The position numbers and the translations under genes are program-made. Of a DNA stretch of 64,000 nucleotides, positions 1-17,439 are shown piece by piece. Numbering within the stretch: the stretch's first letter is position 1; the number at the start of each line of letters is the position of its first letter. The notes beneath the pieces are model-generated. The model was given only the letters and a program-made list of their open reading frames with translations, ran no database searches and had not been told where the DNA came from. The DNA is from Aplectana chamaeleonis (Eukaryota > Nematoda > Chromadorea > Rhabditida > Cosmocercidae), in NCBI GenBank assembly GCA_029168955.1, contig JAPDOI010000295.1, positions 434,001 through 498,000 of the forward strand. Reading direction: 5' to 3'.

Positions 1-2286
<2,286 letters not shown>

Positions 2287-2634
2287 ATCGACATGGTTTT
2301 CTTGATGCTCCAAATTGAAGTTGTAAACCTGTGCACGAGAGCGTATTGAAAATTTCTACATATCAAAGCTCATCCCGTTTTTGACCATGTAGAGGGCCAT
2401 TATCATCACCATGCTCGCAAGCTGACTAGTGTTGAAGCCTACGACATCCGTAAAGAGCTCTGCGATTCGAACGCATACTGGTGAAACACTTGCAGGCAGG
2501 GATACTTATTTTTATTGATATTTATACAAATATTTCGGAAACGACGCGACTAAATCGTCATATTCACAGATCTGCGGTACGAAAACAACACAATATACTG
2601 TGTTTCTCTGGGCCAACTTCTGGTTCGCAATAGC
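2287..2634. other. Spacer between the two hAT copies
   Basis: 348 bp of DNA present once in the window. I see no gene in it. The first 8 bases are the candidate target duplication of copy A. Confidence 0.6.
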
Positions 2635-2642
2635 GTCCGGAC

Positions 2643-5568
<2,926 letters not shown>

Positions 5569-5576
5569 GTCCGGAC

Positions 5577-5960
5577 ACGCTTTGCGGCCTTACGCTCCTG
5601 CGTCAGAAGCGTTTCCAGCTGTGCAGGCGTTGATCTGTTGACTGTAGATGGGTTCCGCAAACTGTAAACTAGAAAAAAAATTGAAGAAAACTTTTAAAAA
5701 AGCCACATTGAGTCCGCTATGGCGCGGGAACTCGACCGACTCGAGCGCTTGCGGCCGCAAAGCGTGTCGAGACGCAATTGCGGACTGGAATTCTGCCCAG
5801 AGAAGCACAGTATGAAACGATAAGGAATCGAATAGGAGCCTACATAATATCTCTGTTGGAGTGAATTTGGCTACGCTGTTGAGGAAAAGCGTTGTTGTGA
5901 GCAGAATCAAGCAAGGATCAGGGGTAATCTCTCTGGGACCACAAGGTTTTGACACGATTA
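5577..5960. other. Unassigned stretch after hAT copy B
   Basis: A minus-strand open frame crosses 5590-6057, but it overlaps a MITE, has no recognisable domain and shows no splice context, so I treat it as chance. No other signal was seen. Confidence 0.4.
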
Positions 5961-6187
5961 GGGGTATGGTGTACTTCTGCGACACTAGGTCGCGTCGCTC
6001 TGCGACAGTGGTAGCGACAGGCTTCAGCTCATTTTCGGTGTCAGCCCTCCGCGACATGTCGCTGCGGCAGACGCGCTATAACTGCTCTTACAGCTACCAA
6101 TACCGTTTCTCCGATGTGGATTCCGCCGTGATTTGTGCTAGATTGCATGCCTGTCGCTCATTGCAGCGACAAAGTATACCATACCCC
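5961..6187. mobile_element. Small TIR MITE (227 bp)
   Basis: The inverted ends GGGGTATGGTGTACTT and AAGTATACCATACCCC face each other, with one mismatch. The inside is rich in GCGACA motifs on both strands. No clear target duplication was seen. Confidence 0.65.
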
Positions 6188-6270
6188 AAAAACATTGGGA
6201 AGGTCTGGGCGCCGCTACTTATTTCAAAAAAAAAATGTTTTGTGCTGAGCTAGCTTGGAATTCGCTCTGG

Positions 6271-6436
6271 GGTGCGTTCCAAGAACGTTCCCACGACGCC
6301 GTGGGAGGACAATCAACCTTCTCATGGACAAATTCACTTTCCATGGATGCGAATTATGACTGAAATATGCTGCCACGTGGCCGTGGCTACGTTTCCATGG
6401 ACGCATTTTGCCATGGGAATGTTCTTGGAAAGCACC
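6271..6436. mobile_element. Small TIR MITE (166 bp)
   Basis: The inverted ends GGTGCGTTCCAAGAACGTTC and GAATGTTCTTGGAAAGCACC differ at a few bases. Short direct repeats TCTGG lie at both flanks (6266-6270 and 6437-6441), a possible 5-bp target duplication. It contains repeated CCATGG motifs. Confidence 0.65.
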
Positions 6437-6441
6437 TCTGG

Positions 6442-7500
6442 TTATCCTGGTACAGTATCGCTGACTACTTCAGCATCAAGGTTCATTTATTTGTGTTGAC
6501 TGTGTGGTTTATCTCATCAAACCCATTCAGACACTACCACTCGTCAGCTGTTCATGCCAACCGCACTGAGGCAGGAACTCGAGCCGTCTCGTCTGGCCAT
6601 TTGTGGATGTCACAGCAATCTGTGCAACTCAGCGCCAACTGTTGGTGTTTCGGTGAGCATCAGCCGGTTGGCGTCCACCGTCGTCCTCCTTCTTGTTGTT
6701 CGAATTCTTCTTTCTCAATCTACCACGTTTTAAGCAATTACGGGTGTGGTTGCCTCTTAAGTGAAACTGTCTTTGTGTGTATACTACTTGATCTCCATAG
6801 CAGCTCTGTCCAGGCAATTATATATGAAACGAAATTGGATACTAAATATTGTGAATTATTGATTTGTATGCATAGTGTGTTATTCCGGTTGTTCACAACG
6901 TTGTTTGTAATGTGCTGAATTTCGCTCAAAAGAATGATATCATTTTAATGAAAATGATTTTATATCTGCATAATGTGGTCTTTTCAGGCGTGGAAAACAT
7001 CTTGAACCTCATAGTCAGAGAACTAGAGACTGGTGTTCCAACACAATGGAACTGCAGCCTCGTACCCACTCAACTACTTCCAAAATTTTCATTTATTCAC
7101 ATAGGTAGCTCGTGTTTGCGATAGAGAAATTTAATTTATTTCTTTATTATTATACGTCGCAAGAGACGCATTCTTTTGAGAATGTCACAAGCAATTTCAA
7201 TCTTAGCTTAGAATAGGTAATTTACAAAAAAATGTGACAGCCATGATCATTAGAGACTAACAGGTCAACGGCTCATGATGTTTAGCCGCCATTACAAAGT
7301 CACTTGTTGAGATAGAAGCTCAGGTATGAACAGCTTGTTAGCATATGTATAGGCACTGCTTTGGAAGTTGCTACAGGGAGGTAGGCTTGCAGATGGATAG
7401 CAAACACCATTGGCACCGTGAAGCTCTTGATGAAAGTTAGAGAAACAGTCAGAGGCAGTGACAGTTATATACTTACTTATTTTGATACTTTGGTTATCCA
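6442..7500. other. No gene recognised
   Basis: AT-rich sequence with short frames only. The part near 7500 is probably the 3' untranslated end of the RTE remnant that follows on the minus strand. Confidence 0.4.
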
Positions 7501-7501
7501 T

Positions 7502-8322
7502 TCAGCTGGCGATCTTCTCAGCGTGGACCACAACTCTTTCATTCTGCGCGACTTCTGGCCACTTGCATTCAGCAGGACTGACCACGATTCCTGAAATGTT
7601 TCGAGATCGAGTCAGACCATCTTGATGAAGGTCGTCCCAGCGGCCTCTTTTTATCTCTCGGGAGCCACTCTGCAACTCGGAGACTCTACCTATCATCGGT
7701 TCTTCGCGGTAAATGGCCGGCCCAGCGATGCTTCGACTTCGCCATGTACTGCAGCGGATCCTTCAAGCGCGACTTCTGCCTAATTTCTGTACTTCGTATG
7801 CCTTGTCGCCACTGCTGGCGTCGGCTCTTCTTCAGAAGACACCTCTCCAGAGCACGGTGTGTTATTTGCATGGCATTAGAAATAGTCTTGTTGTCAGGCC
7901 AGGTTTCCGTCGCGTAGCACATTGCGGGCAAGACAGCAACGTCGAAGATAGAAGCCCTCAATTCTGGATCCACAATCTGGTCGGTCACTTCCCGATTTGA
8001 TCCAAAAGCTGCCGACTCCGTGATATTTCGGAGACGATGTTCTTCAGCATGTTTAGCTCTCTTCCCAAAAATACGTATGAATCCACTTTCTGGAGAGCGA
8101 CTCCATTCAGCTTCACTGTCCCACTGTGGCACCACTGATTCACCATCACTTTCGTTTTAGACATATTCATCTCCAAACCAATCCTTTTACCAGCCGCATC
8201 GAGTTCGTTGACAATCGTCTCAATTTCAGCCGTACTGTCAAAAATCAAAACGATATTGTCGGCGAAGCGTAGATTATTGATCTTTTTACCATCGATGGAG
8301 CAGCCTCTGTCGTCCCACAGTT
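7502..8322 (-). pseudogene. RTE-type non-LTR retrotransposon, 3' end of reverse transcriptase (decayed)
   Basis: Read on the minus strand across two frames, the sequence gives the C-terminal reverse transcriptase and tail of RTE elements: DDRGCSIDGKKINNLRFADN, NELDAAGKRIGLEMNMSKTK, YVFLGRELNM, VTDQIVDPELRASIFDVAVL, ALERCLL and HRWAGHLPRRTDDR. The catalytic FADD box reads FADN (8255-8266), which would abolish activity. Stops and frameshifts break the frame near 8000-8130 and near 7690. The 5' part, including the endonuclease, is missing. Confidence 0.85.
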
Positions 8323-8479
8323 ATATTACTAAGGATATTAACCGGTGTGACCATTGAAACTATTATATATTGGTCAAAATGACCCACCCAAATTGGATGT
8401 TTAATTGATTATTTATTATTTACCTCCTTAGGCCGCGCCGAAACACCGTACATTGAAGAACACCAGTATATACAATACT

Positions 8480-9590
8480 CGCGCTAACAAGGAAATTATA
8501 CAAAGCGTATGTCGGATCTGCGGAAACGAATAGTATTGCTAGTATATCTAGGGCATATATAGTAAAAATTCGCAGTACCCCGTCACGAGCCGCAGGTTCC
8601 GAGAAGTTATAAGCCCAAAGCGGTCGATTTTTGCGGTTTTTGCACCTTTCAAAACGCGCATTAGTCTTTGAAAAATCTCGGAACGGATCTCATAATTGTA
8701 TTCAGCGCCCAAAACCACCATTCTGAGCAAAGTAGGGGGGAAAGCCCAACTTTGAAACTTTGTGCAGACTGATAGCGCTTTGGACTTGTACGGATTTTCG
8801 GTTGGGCGGTTATTTTTATCAGTTAGGGGTTCTGAAAGCGCTTCAGAAAAATGTCCCAGATTTGACTTAAAATCCACCCAGGAGGGTTTTTTTGGGGCGC
8901 TGATAACGAATCTGAGGTTCGTTTGTCGATTTTCCAAGGTTTCGGCCTAATTCGCTCGAAGTATCCCAGCGGGGGAAAAATTGAGGCCAAAACGTCACTT
9001 TTGAGATTTCCGGATTTCTTCGATAGATGTGTCTCATAATCATTTCTTGGGGGTAATTTGATGAGCCTAACACGGATCTGAGGTCCGTTTGCCAGATTTC
9101 TATTGATTACGGTCGATTACGGTAGGTATACGATAATTCGATCAAAGTCTCAGATTTGATTCAAAATTTGTATCCTTGGGTTATTCGCGGTAATGATTAC
9201 GAATCTGGAGTCCATTTGTCGATTTTCGAACATGATGGTAGGTTTTGCCCCGTAATTTGCATATAACCTATCGTAACCTACAGTAAACCTCAGAATTTTG
9301 ACAAACAGACCCTAGATTCGTTTTCAGCACCCTAGATTACCCCTACATACAAGTTTTCAGCAAAATCCGAGAGAAATTTTAAAACACCCCAATAAAATTT
9401 TTGATGTCATTTGATGCTTATCATTTCGTAAAAACTTCAAAAACGCTTATAACTTTTCGGAACCAGCTGCTCGAGGTGGGGTAGCGCAAAGTTTAACTAT
9501 ACAAGCTCGAGAGATACTGACCATATAATTCGTTTCCGCAGATCCGATATACGCTTTGTATACTTTCCTTGTAATTTTTGTAAAAACGGG
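8480..9590. repeat. Degenerate inverted-repeat element
   Basis: The region 8483-8640 (core CGGATCTGCGGAAACGAAT) recurs inverted at 9432-9590. The inside contains blocks like GCGCTGATAACGAATCTGAG and a TAATCGACCG/CGGTAGGTATACG stretch. Related blocks recur near 25100-25275 with 30549-30620, near 47030-47240 and at 63030-63150, so this is a dispersed family. No protein was recognised. Confidence 0.6.
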
Positions 9591-9834
9591 GAGCATTTGC
9601 CAAACTTGGCAAAAAAACGTCCGATGCATGTAACTGAAGACGTGTTTTGAACGTTTTCGAATTCGAAAAGCGCTATCATATTCACTGCTCGAATTCCTAC
9701 ATAATAATTTGCATTGTGGACCGAAGTTCCCTAAAATAGCTTTGTTTTTGAGTAGAATTGTTTTTGTGGTCGTTTCACAAAAACGTCGCGCGCGGAAAAG
9801 TGCGGCGAAATTTTGAGTAGTAATTGTACAAGTA

Positions 9835-10080
9835 ATAGAGGAGCATTCTCCATGTTTTCTTCGTGAATTAGATGTAAGTGGGGCAATCTCGAGATCTGTG
9901 CAGTTTGAATTTTCGAAATCCTTCATTAAGCACGCTCGGGAGCTTCCTGATAAGTCGGAATTTTGTTGTGAAAGCCCCAGATCAACAAATGGAGGATTTC
10001 GGAAATTCAATCTGCACAGATCTCGAGACAGCCCCATTTTGATCTAATTCACGAAGAAAACATTGAGATTGCTCTTCTAT
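9835..10080. repeat. Hairpin with arms of about 100 bp
   Basis: GAGGAGCATTCTCCATGTTT onward to about 9930 is mirrored from 9975 to 10078 (core GATCTGTGCAGTTTGAATTT against its complement). The loop is about 45 bp. It abuts the left end of the large palindrome. Confidence 0.7.
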
Positions 10081-10413
10081 TACTGGCCTAGAAACTCTAT
10101 TTGTAGACCGTTTTTCACCGCGCTACCTTCATAGTTTTTCAGATGTTTTTGATCTAAGCTGATTTTTGTAGTTTTTTCGATAACGTTTTTCATCGTGACC
10201 ACTGCCTTTAAAAAGCGGTTACATCAATAATTTTCTCACGCATATTATATAGTCGGATAGATTGTGGCACGGAGACCATTTTGGTCTTTTCAAAATTGAA
10301 AACGGAGCACTTTGAGGCGAGGTGTGGTCGAAAGACGCTTTAGTTGCACACTTTGTCCATTTCGCCCATGTTTTATCCCTTGGATAGTTGCGGTGTTGTA
10401 GATTAAAATCGCG

Positions 10414-10540
10414 TTCCTGCATGTGAGGATCAAAGAACTCCTGGACGGTAAGGAGAGACCGCGGGAAGCCACAGTGCTTGGGGCGCATCGGTCCACTGAG
10501 CATAATAATGACAACTTTGATATCCTCAGACATTCGTGGG
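10414..10540 (+). pseudogene. Penelope-like GIY-YIG C-terminal fragment (left arm)
   Basis: Encodes MRIKELLDGKERPREATVLG and then AHRSTEHNNDNFDI. This matches the end of the GIY-YIG-like endonuclease of Penelope-like elements (pattern RIKEHL.G....STPLGAH....H...F.I). It lacks the YIGET portion and the rest of the protein. The mirror copy lies in the right arm. Confidence 0.65.
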
Positions 10541-11559
10541 AAGTTCCCGAGGACGACAGCAGAACTTCCCACGAAACAACTGGGGAACTTCCCCTGAATC
10601 GAGGGGAGGCGGAGGGGAACTCCGGCTAGCAGGTCTTCCCATGTTCTCCCGATAGCCAGTCTTCCCCAGGCTGTCGCAACCCAAGATCCATTGGTCATTG
10701 ATTAATCAAAAGTCAGCTGACCGAAGCTCGTCGTTTTCAACTGTTTCCTGTTCTTCGAAAGCAGGAGTAGCGCCAAAAATGTTCACCTTTGTCGAAAGGT
10801 TACAGATAAGCTTGTTATCTCCCCTGGTAATCTGGACAGAGATACCTTACACCGCCCTTGAGTGGCAGGTCTGCTCCCTCAGCTTGCGAAGTGAGAGACC
10901 ACCTCGCGGCTAGCCCGTTTGCATCATCGTATACACTGCGGCTTTGTTTTCTCGTTCATCATGCTCGGGGGGAGGCCATGGGAACAACCGTGAAGCGAAC
11001 TTCCCTTGTTCTCCCCCGAGTCGACTGTTCCGAACGCCTTATCGTTGTGTATACTTGGAGGGGAGAGGGGCGAGACGTCCCCCGGAGGCTCTCCTCGACC
11101 GAGTGATAACGACCAAATCAGGTTGATTGTCCTCGGGAACTTCCCCACAAATATCTGAGTGAATGCCAAGATAGTGGCCCGAGAGACTGACACCGCGGCG
11201 CGAAAAAACTCAGAGGTATTTTTCATACAGGCTCATGCGTCAGACGGCCGGCGTCGGCGTCATTTGTGAGAAACTCGTTAAAGGAGGTGAAATAAATGAT
11301 GTCCTTGATTTGTCAGAGGATTTAACACGGAAGAAACACTAAAAGCTCGATGAAATGATGTACCACTGATTTGGAAGTGCGCTTTCTCACCAAAAATCGA
11401 AAATTGAGTGTGATTTCGAGAGGTCCTAATCTGCAAGAAAGACCCCCTACAGAGAACACAAAGTTCAGAATCAGGAAATAAAAATTTCAAAACAATTCTT
11501 AAACATTAAGAAAAGTGCAAATTTTTCGGGTCTTTTTCATCATGTCGTTATTTGATCAT

Positions 11560-11567
11560 GCTAGGAC
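11560..11567. other. Empty hAT target site in left palindrome arm
   Basis: GCTAGGAC is the complement of the GTCCTAGC duplication that flanks the hAT element in the right arm. The surrounding sequence is uninterrupted here, which marks the unoccupied state of the same site. Confidence 0.9.
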
Positions 11568-13544
11568 ACAACGATGCGCGATTTTTCCCAGCCTATAAAT
11601 AACCATCCTGAAACGGTGATTTTTTTGCAACAATTTTTTAAATTACCCATTTAGATGTACAAATCTTCCCGGAATCCAAAAAATCCACAAATAAATGTTC
11701 AAATGAGCAGTTCACGGAAAATAAGCCGGGTTCCACCTCTTGAATTAGGAAAATACTAATTACAAGCCTGCTTTGAACAAATTTCAGCATAGATCTTTAC
11801 GGAATCGGATTTTCGACGCAAAAATATTGTTTCGAAAGGATCGGCGCTTGAAAATGTTCTCTCAGGAAAAACTTAGGGCTAAAATCTCAAAAAGTTCTAC
11901 AGGTTCGAAGGAAGCATGTGTTCAAACTCGAAGAGAAAGGTAAAAAACTTCTTTCTTGAAAGCCTTCACCTAACATTCCATATAATCGGCCATTCCATAT
12001 AAACCTTTTCCTCGAAATTCACCAGAGTGAACGTATAAATTAAGCTAAACTGCATCAAAGGGCGTAGGCCCAAGTTCTACCACTCAAAAATGGTTTGGAA
12101 TGGTTCCTGGTTTCTCGAGTAAAGTGAAAGACCGCGCGTTTTTATTGTTAATCTCCTTTTCAGACGGCGTACACAATACCTTTGGCATACTTGAAATTGA
12201 GCTAGGAGCTCATTTGTAGGAAAGCTGGAAATGGATGCAGGTCGCCCTTGTTCCAATTTGAACTTGATACACACTTTTTCAGGCATTAATGAAATCGTGG
12301 GTTCACAGCATGTAAACCCACGATTTCGATGTACCCTGAAAAGTTAATGTATCAAGTTCAAATTGGAACAAGGGCGACCTGCATCCATTTCCAGCTTTCT
12401 ACCTAAAAATGAGCTCCCTAGCTCAATTTCAAGTATGCCAAAAAGATTGTGTACGCCGTCTGAAAAAAAAGGAGATTAACAATAAAAACGCGCGGTCTTT
12501 CACTTTTTACTCGAAAACCAGTGAACCATTCCAAACCATTTTTGAGTGGTAGGGCCAATTTTTACGCCCTTTTTGATGCAGTTTAGCTCTAATTTATACG
12601 TTCACTCTGAATTGAGATTTCGAAAAAGGGGTTTATATGGAATGGCCGATTATATGGAATGTTAGGTGAGAAACTTTCAAGAAAAAGTTTTTTTACCTTT
12701 CTTTCGAGTTTGAGATTTTGTCTCCTTCGAACCTGTAGAACTTTTTTTTGAGATTTTAGCCCTAAGTTTTTCCTGAGAACATTTTCAAGCGCAAAATCCT
12801 TTCGAAACAATATTTTTGCGTCGAAAATCCGATTCCGTAAAGATCTATGCTGAAATTTGTTCAAAGCAGGCTTGTAATTAGTATTTTCCTAATTCAAGAG
12901 GTGGAACCCGGCTTATTTTCCGTGAACTGCTCATTTGAACATTTATTTGTGGATTTTTTGGATTCCGGGAAGATTTGTACATCTAAATGGGTAATTTAAA
13001 AAATTGTTGCAAAAAAAAATCACCGTTTCAGGATGGTTATTTATAGGCTGGGAAAAATCGCGCATCGTTGTGTCCTAGCCAGGGCTGGGCACGCGTCCCG
13101 GGTAACCTTAGGGGGGTGCATATTAGACGTTGCAGAGAGGGCAAAGGGGGGGTGCCTAAGCCGAACACGAAAAAAAAGAACGAAGTGCATGTTCTGTCGA
13201 ATTTCAGGAAAAAAGTAGTACGCACTATTCTTCTGAGTTGTCATATCTTCTTCTCCGCTTTTTGAGTCAAACACTTAAAGAATAAAAACATTGATAGAGA
13301 TGCAGGTTGTGTTCGCAATAATTCATAGTTGCTGTCAAAGTTTGTTTCGATGAAGGATTAAACACTACTCTGTTATCTTGTAGCAAGTAAGGATTGATGT
13401 GGTGTCATGTTTCTTTGATGCAACGTTCATTGATTACGCGGGTGGTTACCAATTCGAGGCAAAGATACTAAGACAGCGCCCAGGAAAACTATCATTCAAG
13501 TTCAAAAAAATATTAGCGAACTGATGTATAGCCTAGGTCGCCCA

Positions 13545-13690
13545 TTTTGTGCCGGTCGAAGCAAGGCTTATCGGGCTTATCATGTCAAAATCTTCTTATC
13601 ACTGTTATACTTTGCCATGACCGACCGCTCCGCTGCTTACTCTGCCCGGACTCATCCGAGCAGGCTAGGATTTATTTCGACAAATTAAAA
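13545..13690 (+). repeat. Dispersed module shared with 44835-44975
   Basis: The block around CCGGTCGAAGCAAGGCTTAT and GACCGACCGCTCCGCTGCTT recurs in inverse orientation at 44835-44975 with a few substitutions. Its role is unknown. Confidence 0.75.
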
Positions 13691-13844
13691 GTACAGATAG
13701 CACAGTCAGCATCACAACTAAATAGATTTTTATTCATGAGAATGTGACTTATGAAGAGAGCCAACTATAAAAAATGAAGACTGCAGGTTACTATGAAAGA
13801 AGCGAATGACCGTTTCCTCCTCATTGAGAAGTACCCTGTACATA

Positions 13845-14729
13845 AAAACCCGAGTTTAATCCACCTTGAATGCCGCAATGTCTCATAGACTAGGCTAGCC
13901 GTGCGATCTGGTGTTTGTCCGCAGCTACACAACGCGCACTGGAGTGGACGCGCACGCAATATTAATTAAAAAATGTATTTTATTACAGAACGGGGCGGAG
14001 AAAATGATTGAAACTGGAGTAAATGGAAGCAGGCAGAACTAGGATTCTTTCAATGTATACAGTATAGAAATTTAATGTAAACAAACTATGTTGGGGCGGA
14101 GTGAATTTTTCGGACGTGATAAGGTTCATTCAAATGAACCTAGTTGATTAAAAACACGCACAAACATGAGAACTAAGAGCATTGCGAGAAAGAGGAGAAT
14201 CTGGCAAACATTTTAATAGCAATAGGTTTCATATTCAATGTGATTTAAGGACCTTAAAACTCGTCCCGGTTTTGTCCCGGTTTTGTCCCGGTTTTCGGGG
14301 TAAAACCGGGACGAGATTTAAGGTCCTTAAATCACATTAAAAACCGGTCCCATTAATGCTAAAATGTTTGCCAGATTCTTCTCTTTCTAACAATACCCTT
14401 TGCTCTCAGTTTAATGCTAGTTTTGATCAACTAGGTTCGTTTGAATGAACCTTGTCATTGCTAAATATTTACACCCGCTCTAACTTTGTTTATTTACATT
14501 AAATTTCTAAAATGGGTACATCCAGAATAGACAACTTTCATCATCTTCCATTTCCTTTGGTTTCAATCCTTTTCTCCTCCCTGGTCTGTAATAAAATACA
14601 TTTTTTATTAATATTGAGTGCGCGTCCATTCCCGTGTGCGCTGTGTAGCTGCGTACTGACACCGTATCACACGGCAAGCCGATTTTTTTAAGGGATAGCG
14701 GCATTCTAGGAGGCTAAAACTCGGGTTTT
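13845..14729. mobile_element. Inverted-repeat insert nested inside the hAT-like element
   Basis: The ends AAAACCCGAG and CTCGGGTTTT begin arms that match inward over about 430 bp with many differences: GCAGCTACACA and TGTGTAGCTGC, ATGTATTTTATTACAG and CTGTAATAAAATACAT, GATTTAAGGACCTTAAA and its complement. The centre lies near 14290 at CCCGGTTTTGTCCCGG repeats. It is probably an older foldback or MITE carried by the hAT element. Confidence 0.7.
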
Positions 14730-16236
14730 CTACTCCCTACGGATCACATGAATCCTAACATTGTTCCACAACACAAAATAGTTCTGATTTCCACATCAGA
14801 ACAATCAAACACGGATTAACTAATCCTTCGTAGGTTTATGAAAACATTCGACAGGAAACATTAATTATTGCAATAGTAATAGTTCTGTTGTTGGTAATTG
14901 TTCATTTGTTTTGTATTGAAAAATGTTTTATCTTTTGTAATAACTTACCGTCTTACTAACAAATTTTCCTCATGGGGTTGTTTTGAAGTTCAGAAATTAC
15001 ACTACCCTTTTTGTGGCCATTTTCGGAATTTTCTCTATTCAGTGCTTTTTTTACATTCTTGTTTATCAAAATCAGGAAGTCAAGATTATGGCTGTCCAAC
15101 TATTCGGAAAACAGCCGATTTCGATTTCCCATAAGGGGGTGCCTAAAAATTACCGAGCTAAGGGGGGTGCATATTCAGAATCGCCATGCCGGGACGTGTG
15201 CCCAGCCCTGGTCCTAGCATGATCAAATAACGACATGATGAAAAAGACCCGAAAAATTTGCACTTTTCTTAATGTTTAAGAATTGTTTTGAAATTTTTAT
15301 TTCCTGATTCTGAACTTTGTGTTCTCTGTAGGGGGTCTTTCTTGCAGATTAGGACCTCTCGAAATCACACTCAATTTTCGATTTTTGGTGAGAAAGCGCA
15401 CTTCCAAATCAGTGGTACATCATTTCATCGAGCTTTTAGTGTTTCTTCCGTGTTAAATCCCCTGACAAATCAAGGACATCATTTATTTCACCTCCTTTAA
15501 CGAGTTTCTCACAAATGACGCCGACGCCGGCCGTCTGACGCATGAGCCTGTATGAAAAATACCTCTGAGTTTTTTCGCGCCGCGGTGTCAGTCTCTCGGG
15601 CCACTATCTTGGCATTGACTCAGATATTTGTGGGGAAGTTCCCGAGGACAATCAACCTGATTTGGTCGTTATCACTCGGTCGAGGAGAGCCTCCGGGGGA
15701 CGTCTCGCCCCTCTCCCCTCCAAGTATACACAACGATAAGGCGTTCGAAACAGTCGACTCGGGGGAGAACAAGGGAATATCGCTTCACGCTTGTTCCCAT
15801 GGCCTCCCCCCGAGCATGATGAACGAGAAAACAAAGCCGCAGTGTATACGATGATGCAAACGGGCTAGTCGCGAGGTGGTCTCTCACTGCGCAAGTTGAG
15901 GGAGCAGACCTGCCACTCAAGGGCGGTGTAAGGTATCTCTGTCCAGATTACCAGGGGAGATAACAAGCTTATCTGTAACCTTTCGACAAAGGTGAACATT
16001 TTTGGCGCTACTCCTGCTTTCGAAGAACAGGAAACAGTTGAAAACGACGAGCTTCGGTCAGCTGACTTTTGATTAATCAATGACCAATGGATCTTGGGTT
16101 GCGACAGCCTGGGGAAGACTGGCTATCGGGAGAACAAGGGAAGACCTGCTAGCCGGAGTTCCCCTCCGCCTCCCCTCGATTCGGGGGAAGTTCCCCAGTT
16201 GTTTCGAGGGAAGTTCTGCTGTCGTCCTCGGGAACT

Positions 16237-16363
16237 TCCCACGAATGTCTGAGGATATCAAAGTTGTCATTATTATGCTCAGTGGACCGATGCGCCCCAA
16301 GCACTGTGGCTTCCCGCGGTCTCTCCTTACCGTCCAGGAGTTCTTTGATCCTCACATGCAGGA
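16237..16363 (-). pseudogene. Penelope-like GIY-YIG C-terminal fragment (right arm)
   Basis: This is the mirror copy of the left-arm fragment and reads RIKELLDGKERPREATVLGA on the minus strand. It is a passenger of the palindrome. Confidence 0.65.
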
Positions 16364-16569
16364 ACGCGATTTTAATCTACAACACCGCAACTATCCAAGG
16401 ATAAAACATGGGCGAAATGGACAAAGTGTGCAACTAAAGCGTCTTTCGACCACACCTCGCCTCAAAGTGCTCCGTTTTCAATTTTGAAAAGACCAAAATG
16501 GTCTCCGTGCCACAATCTATCCGACTATATAATATGCGTGAGAAAATTATTGATGTAACCGCTTTTTAA

Positions 16570-17117
16570 AGGCAGTGGTCACGATGAAAAACGTTATCGA
16601 AAAAACTACAAAAATCAGCTTAGATCAAAAACATCTGAAAAACTATGAAGGTAGCGCGGTGAAAAACGGTCTACAAATAGAGTTTCTAGGGCCCAAAGAA
16701 GCAAGTTCGTGCACACGTGCACAGCGATGACGAAACAGATCGCAGTCTCATGCCGAGCAGTCAAAAATCATCGACATTCAGAGGACGAAATAAATGCAAA
16801 TTTAACGAATAAAAACAGTTGAATAATGAAAGCATCACTTCAGTCAATGTTTTTGACTAGATGCGTACATAAATTCGAAGGTTCATTGATTGACATTCAA
16901 TTTCAAGCCAGCTGATGTTCTTAATATAAGAGGTCATCGATGCCGATGATGTGGAGAGGGCTCGTCCACCATCAAAAGACAAGAAATTTCAGGTTTCGAA
17001 TTCGGCCCAAAACAGTGGTTTTTTCGCGATTTTTTCTTATAGGTCCTACTACTCGAGACCCAGGAAAGGATTTGGAGAGAAAAAGACGACAAGCATATTT
17101 GATCGCGACCACTGCCT
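16570..17117. mobile_element. TTAA-flanked MITE (548 bp) straddling the palindrome end
   Basis: The termini AGGCAGTGGTCACGAT and ATCGCGACCACTGCCT are flanked by TTAA on both sides (16566-16569 and 17118-17121). The first 121 bp belong to the right palindrome arm and a truncated mirror copy lies at 10087-10207. Confidence 0.8.
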
Positions 17118-17439
17118 TTAAGGTGGAGTTGGTTATGAATATGATAATGATTTCACAAGATAATGAACAAGTTTGGCGAAAAACAACCGAACGCGATCTC
17201 TAGCACTGTCAAAATGAAAATGCATTTCACTTTGGAAAACACTGTTCCTCCCGGATTTCGCGGAATATTTTTACACAATTGTTTGGAGAACGACATGCTG
17301 TACATTTCGGCATTTTCAAAATTCAAAACAGAGCACTTTGAAGCGAGTTGCCGTTGAAGGACGCTTTAGTTGCCCACTTTGGCGTTTTCACCCTTTTTTT
17401 ACCCTTGGGTAGCAGCGATATTCTATGTATTTCCCCCCG

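Larger units (their letters stand above)
13080..15210. mobile_element. hAT-like element in right palindrome arm (2131 bp)
   Basis: The termini CAGGGCTGGGCACGCGTCCC and its near-complement at 15191-15210 are flanked by the perfect 8-bp duplication GTCCTAGC (13072-13079 and 15211-15218). Subterminal blocks (GGGGGGTGCATATT, GGGGGGTGCCTAA) also face each other. No transposase was found. The empty site in the other palindrome arm proves the boundaries independently. Confidence 0.93.
10087..16690. repeat. Large palindrome: arms about 2.2 kb, 11-bp loop, interrupted in right arm
   Basis: The left arm 10087-12303 is mirrored by 12315-16690 once the 2.1-kb hAT insertion is removed. The centre is AAATCGTGGGTT, an 11-bp loop, then AACCCACGATTT. 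The right arm ends 121 bp inside a TTAA MITE whose other end continues to 17117. The left arm ends at the same internal MITE base, so the left arm looks like the copy. No direct repeat flanks the structure. Each arm contains a Penelope-like GIY-YIG fragment and GC-rich GGGGAAGTTCCC motifs. Arm identity is high, appearing lower near the centre. Confidence 0.92.

Noticed and set aside
5590..6057. 155-residue minus-strand open frame
   Set aside because: It overlaps a TIR MITE and has no recognisable motif.
9447..10037. 196-residue minus-strand open frame
   Set aside because: It spans the hairpin at 9835-10080 and a degenerate inverted repeat; no motif.
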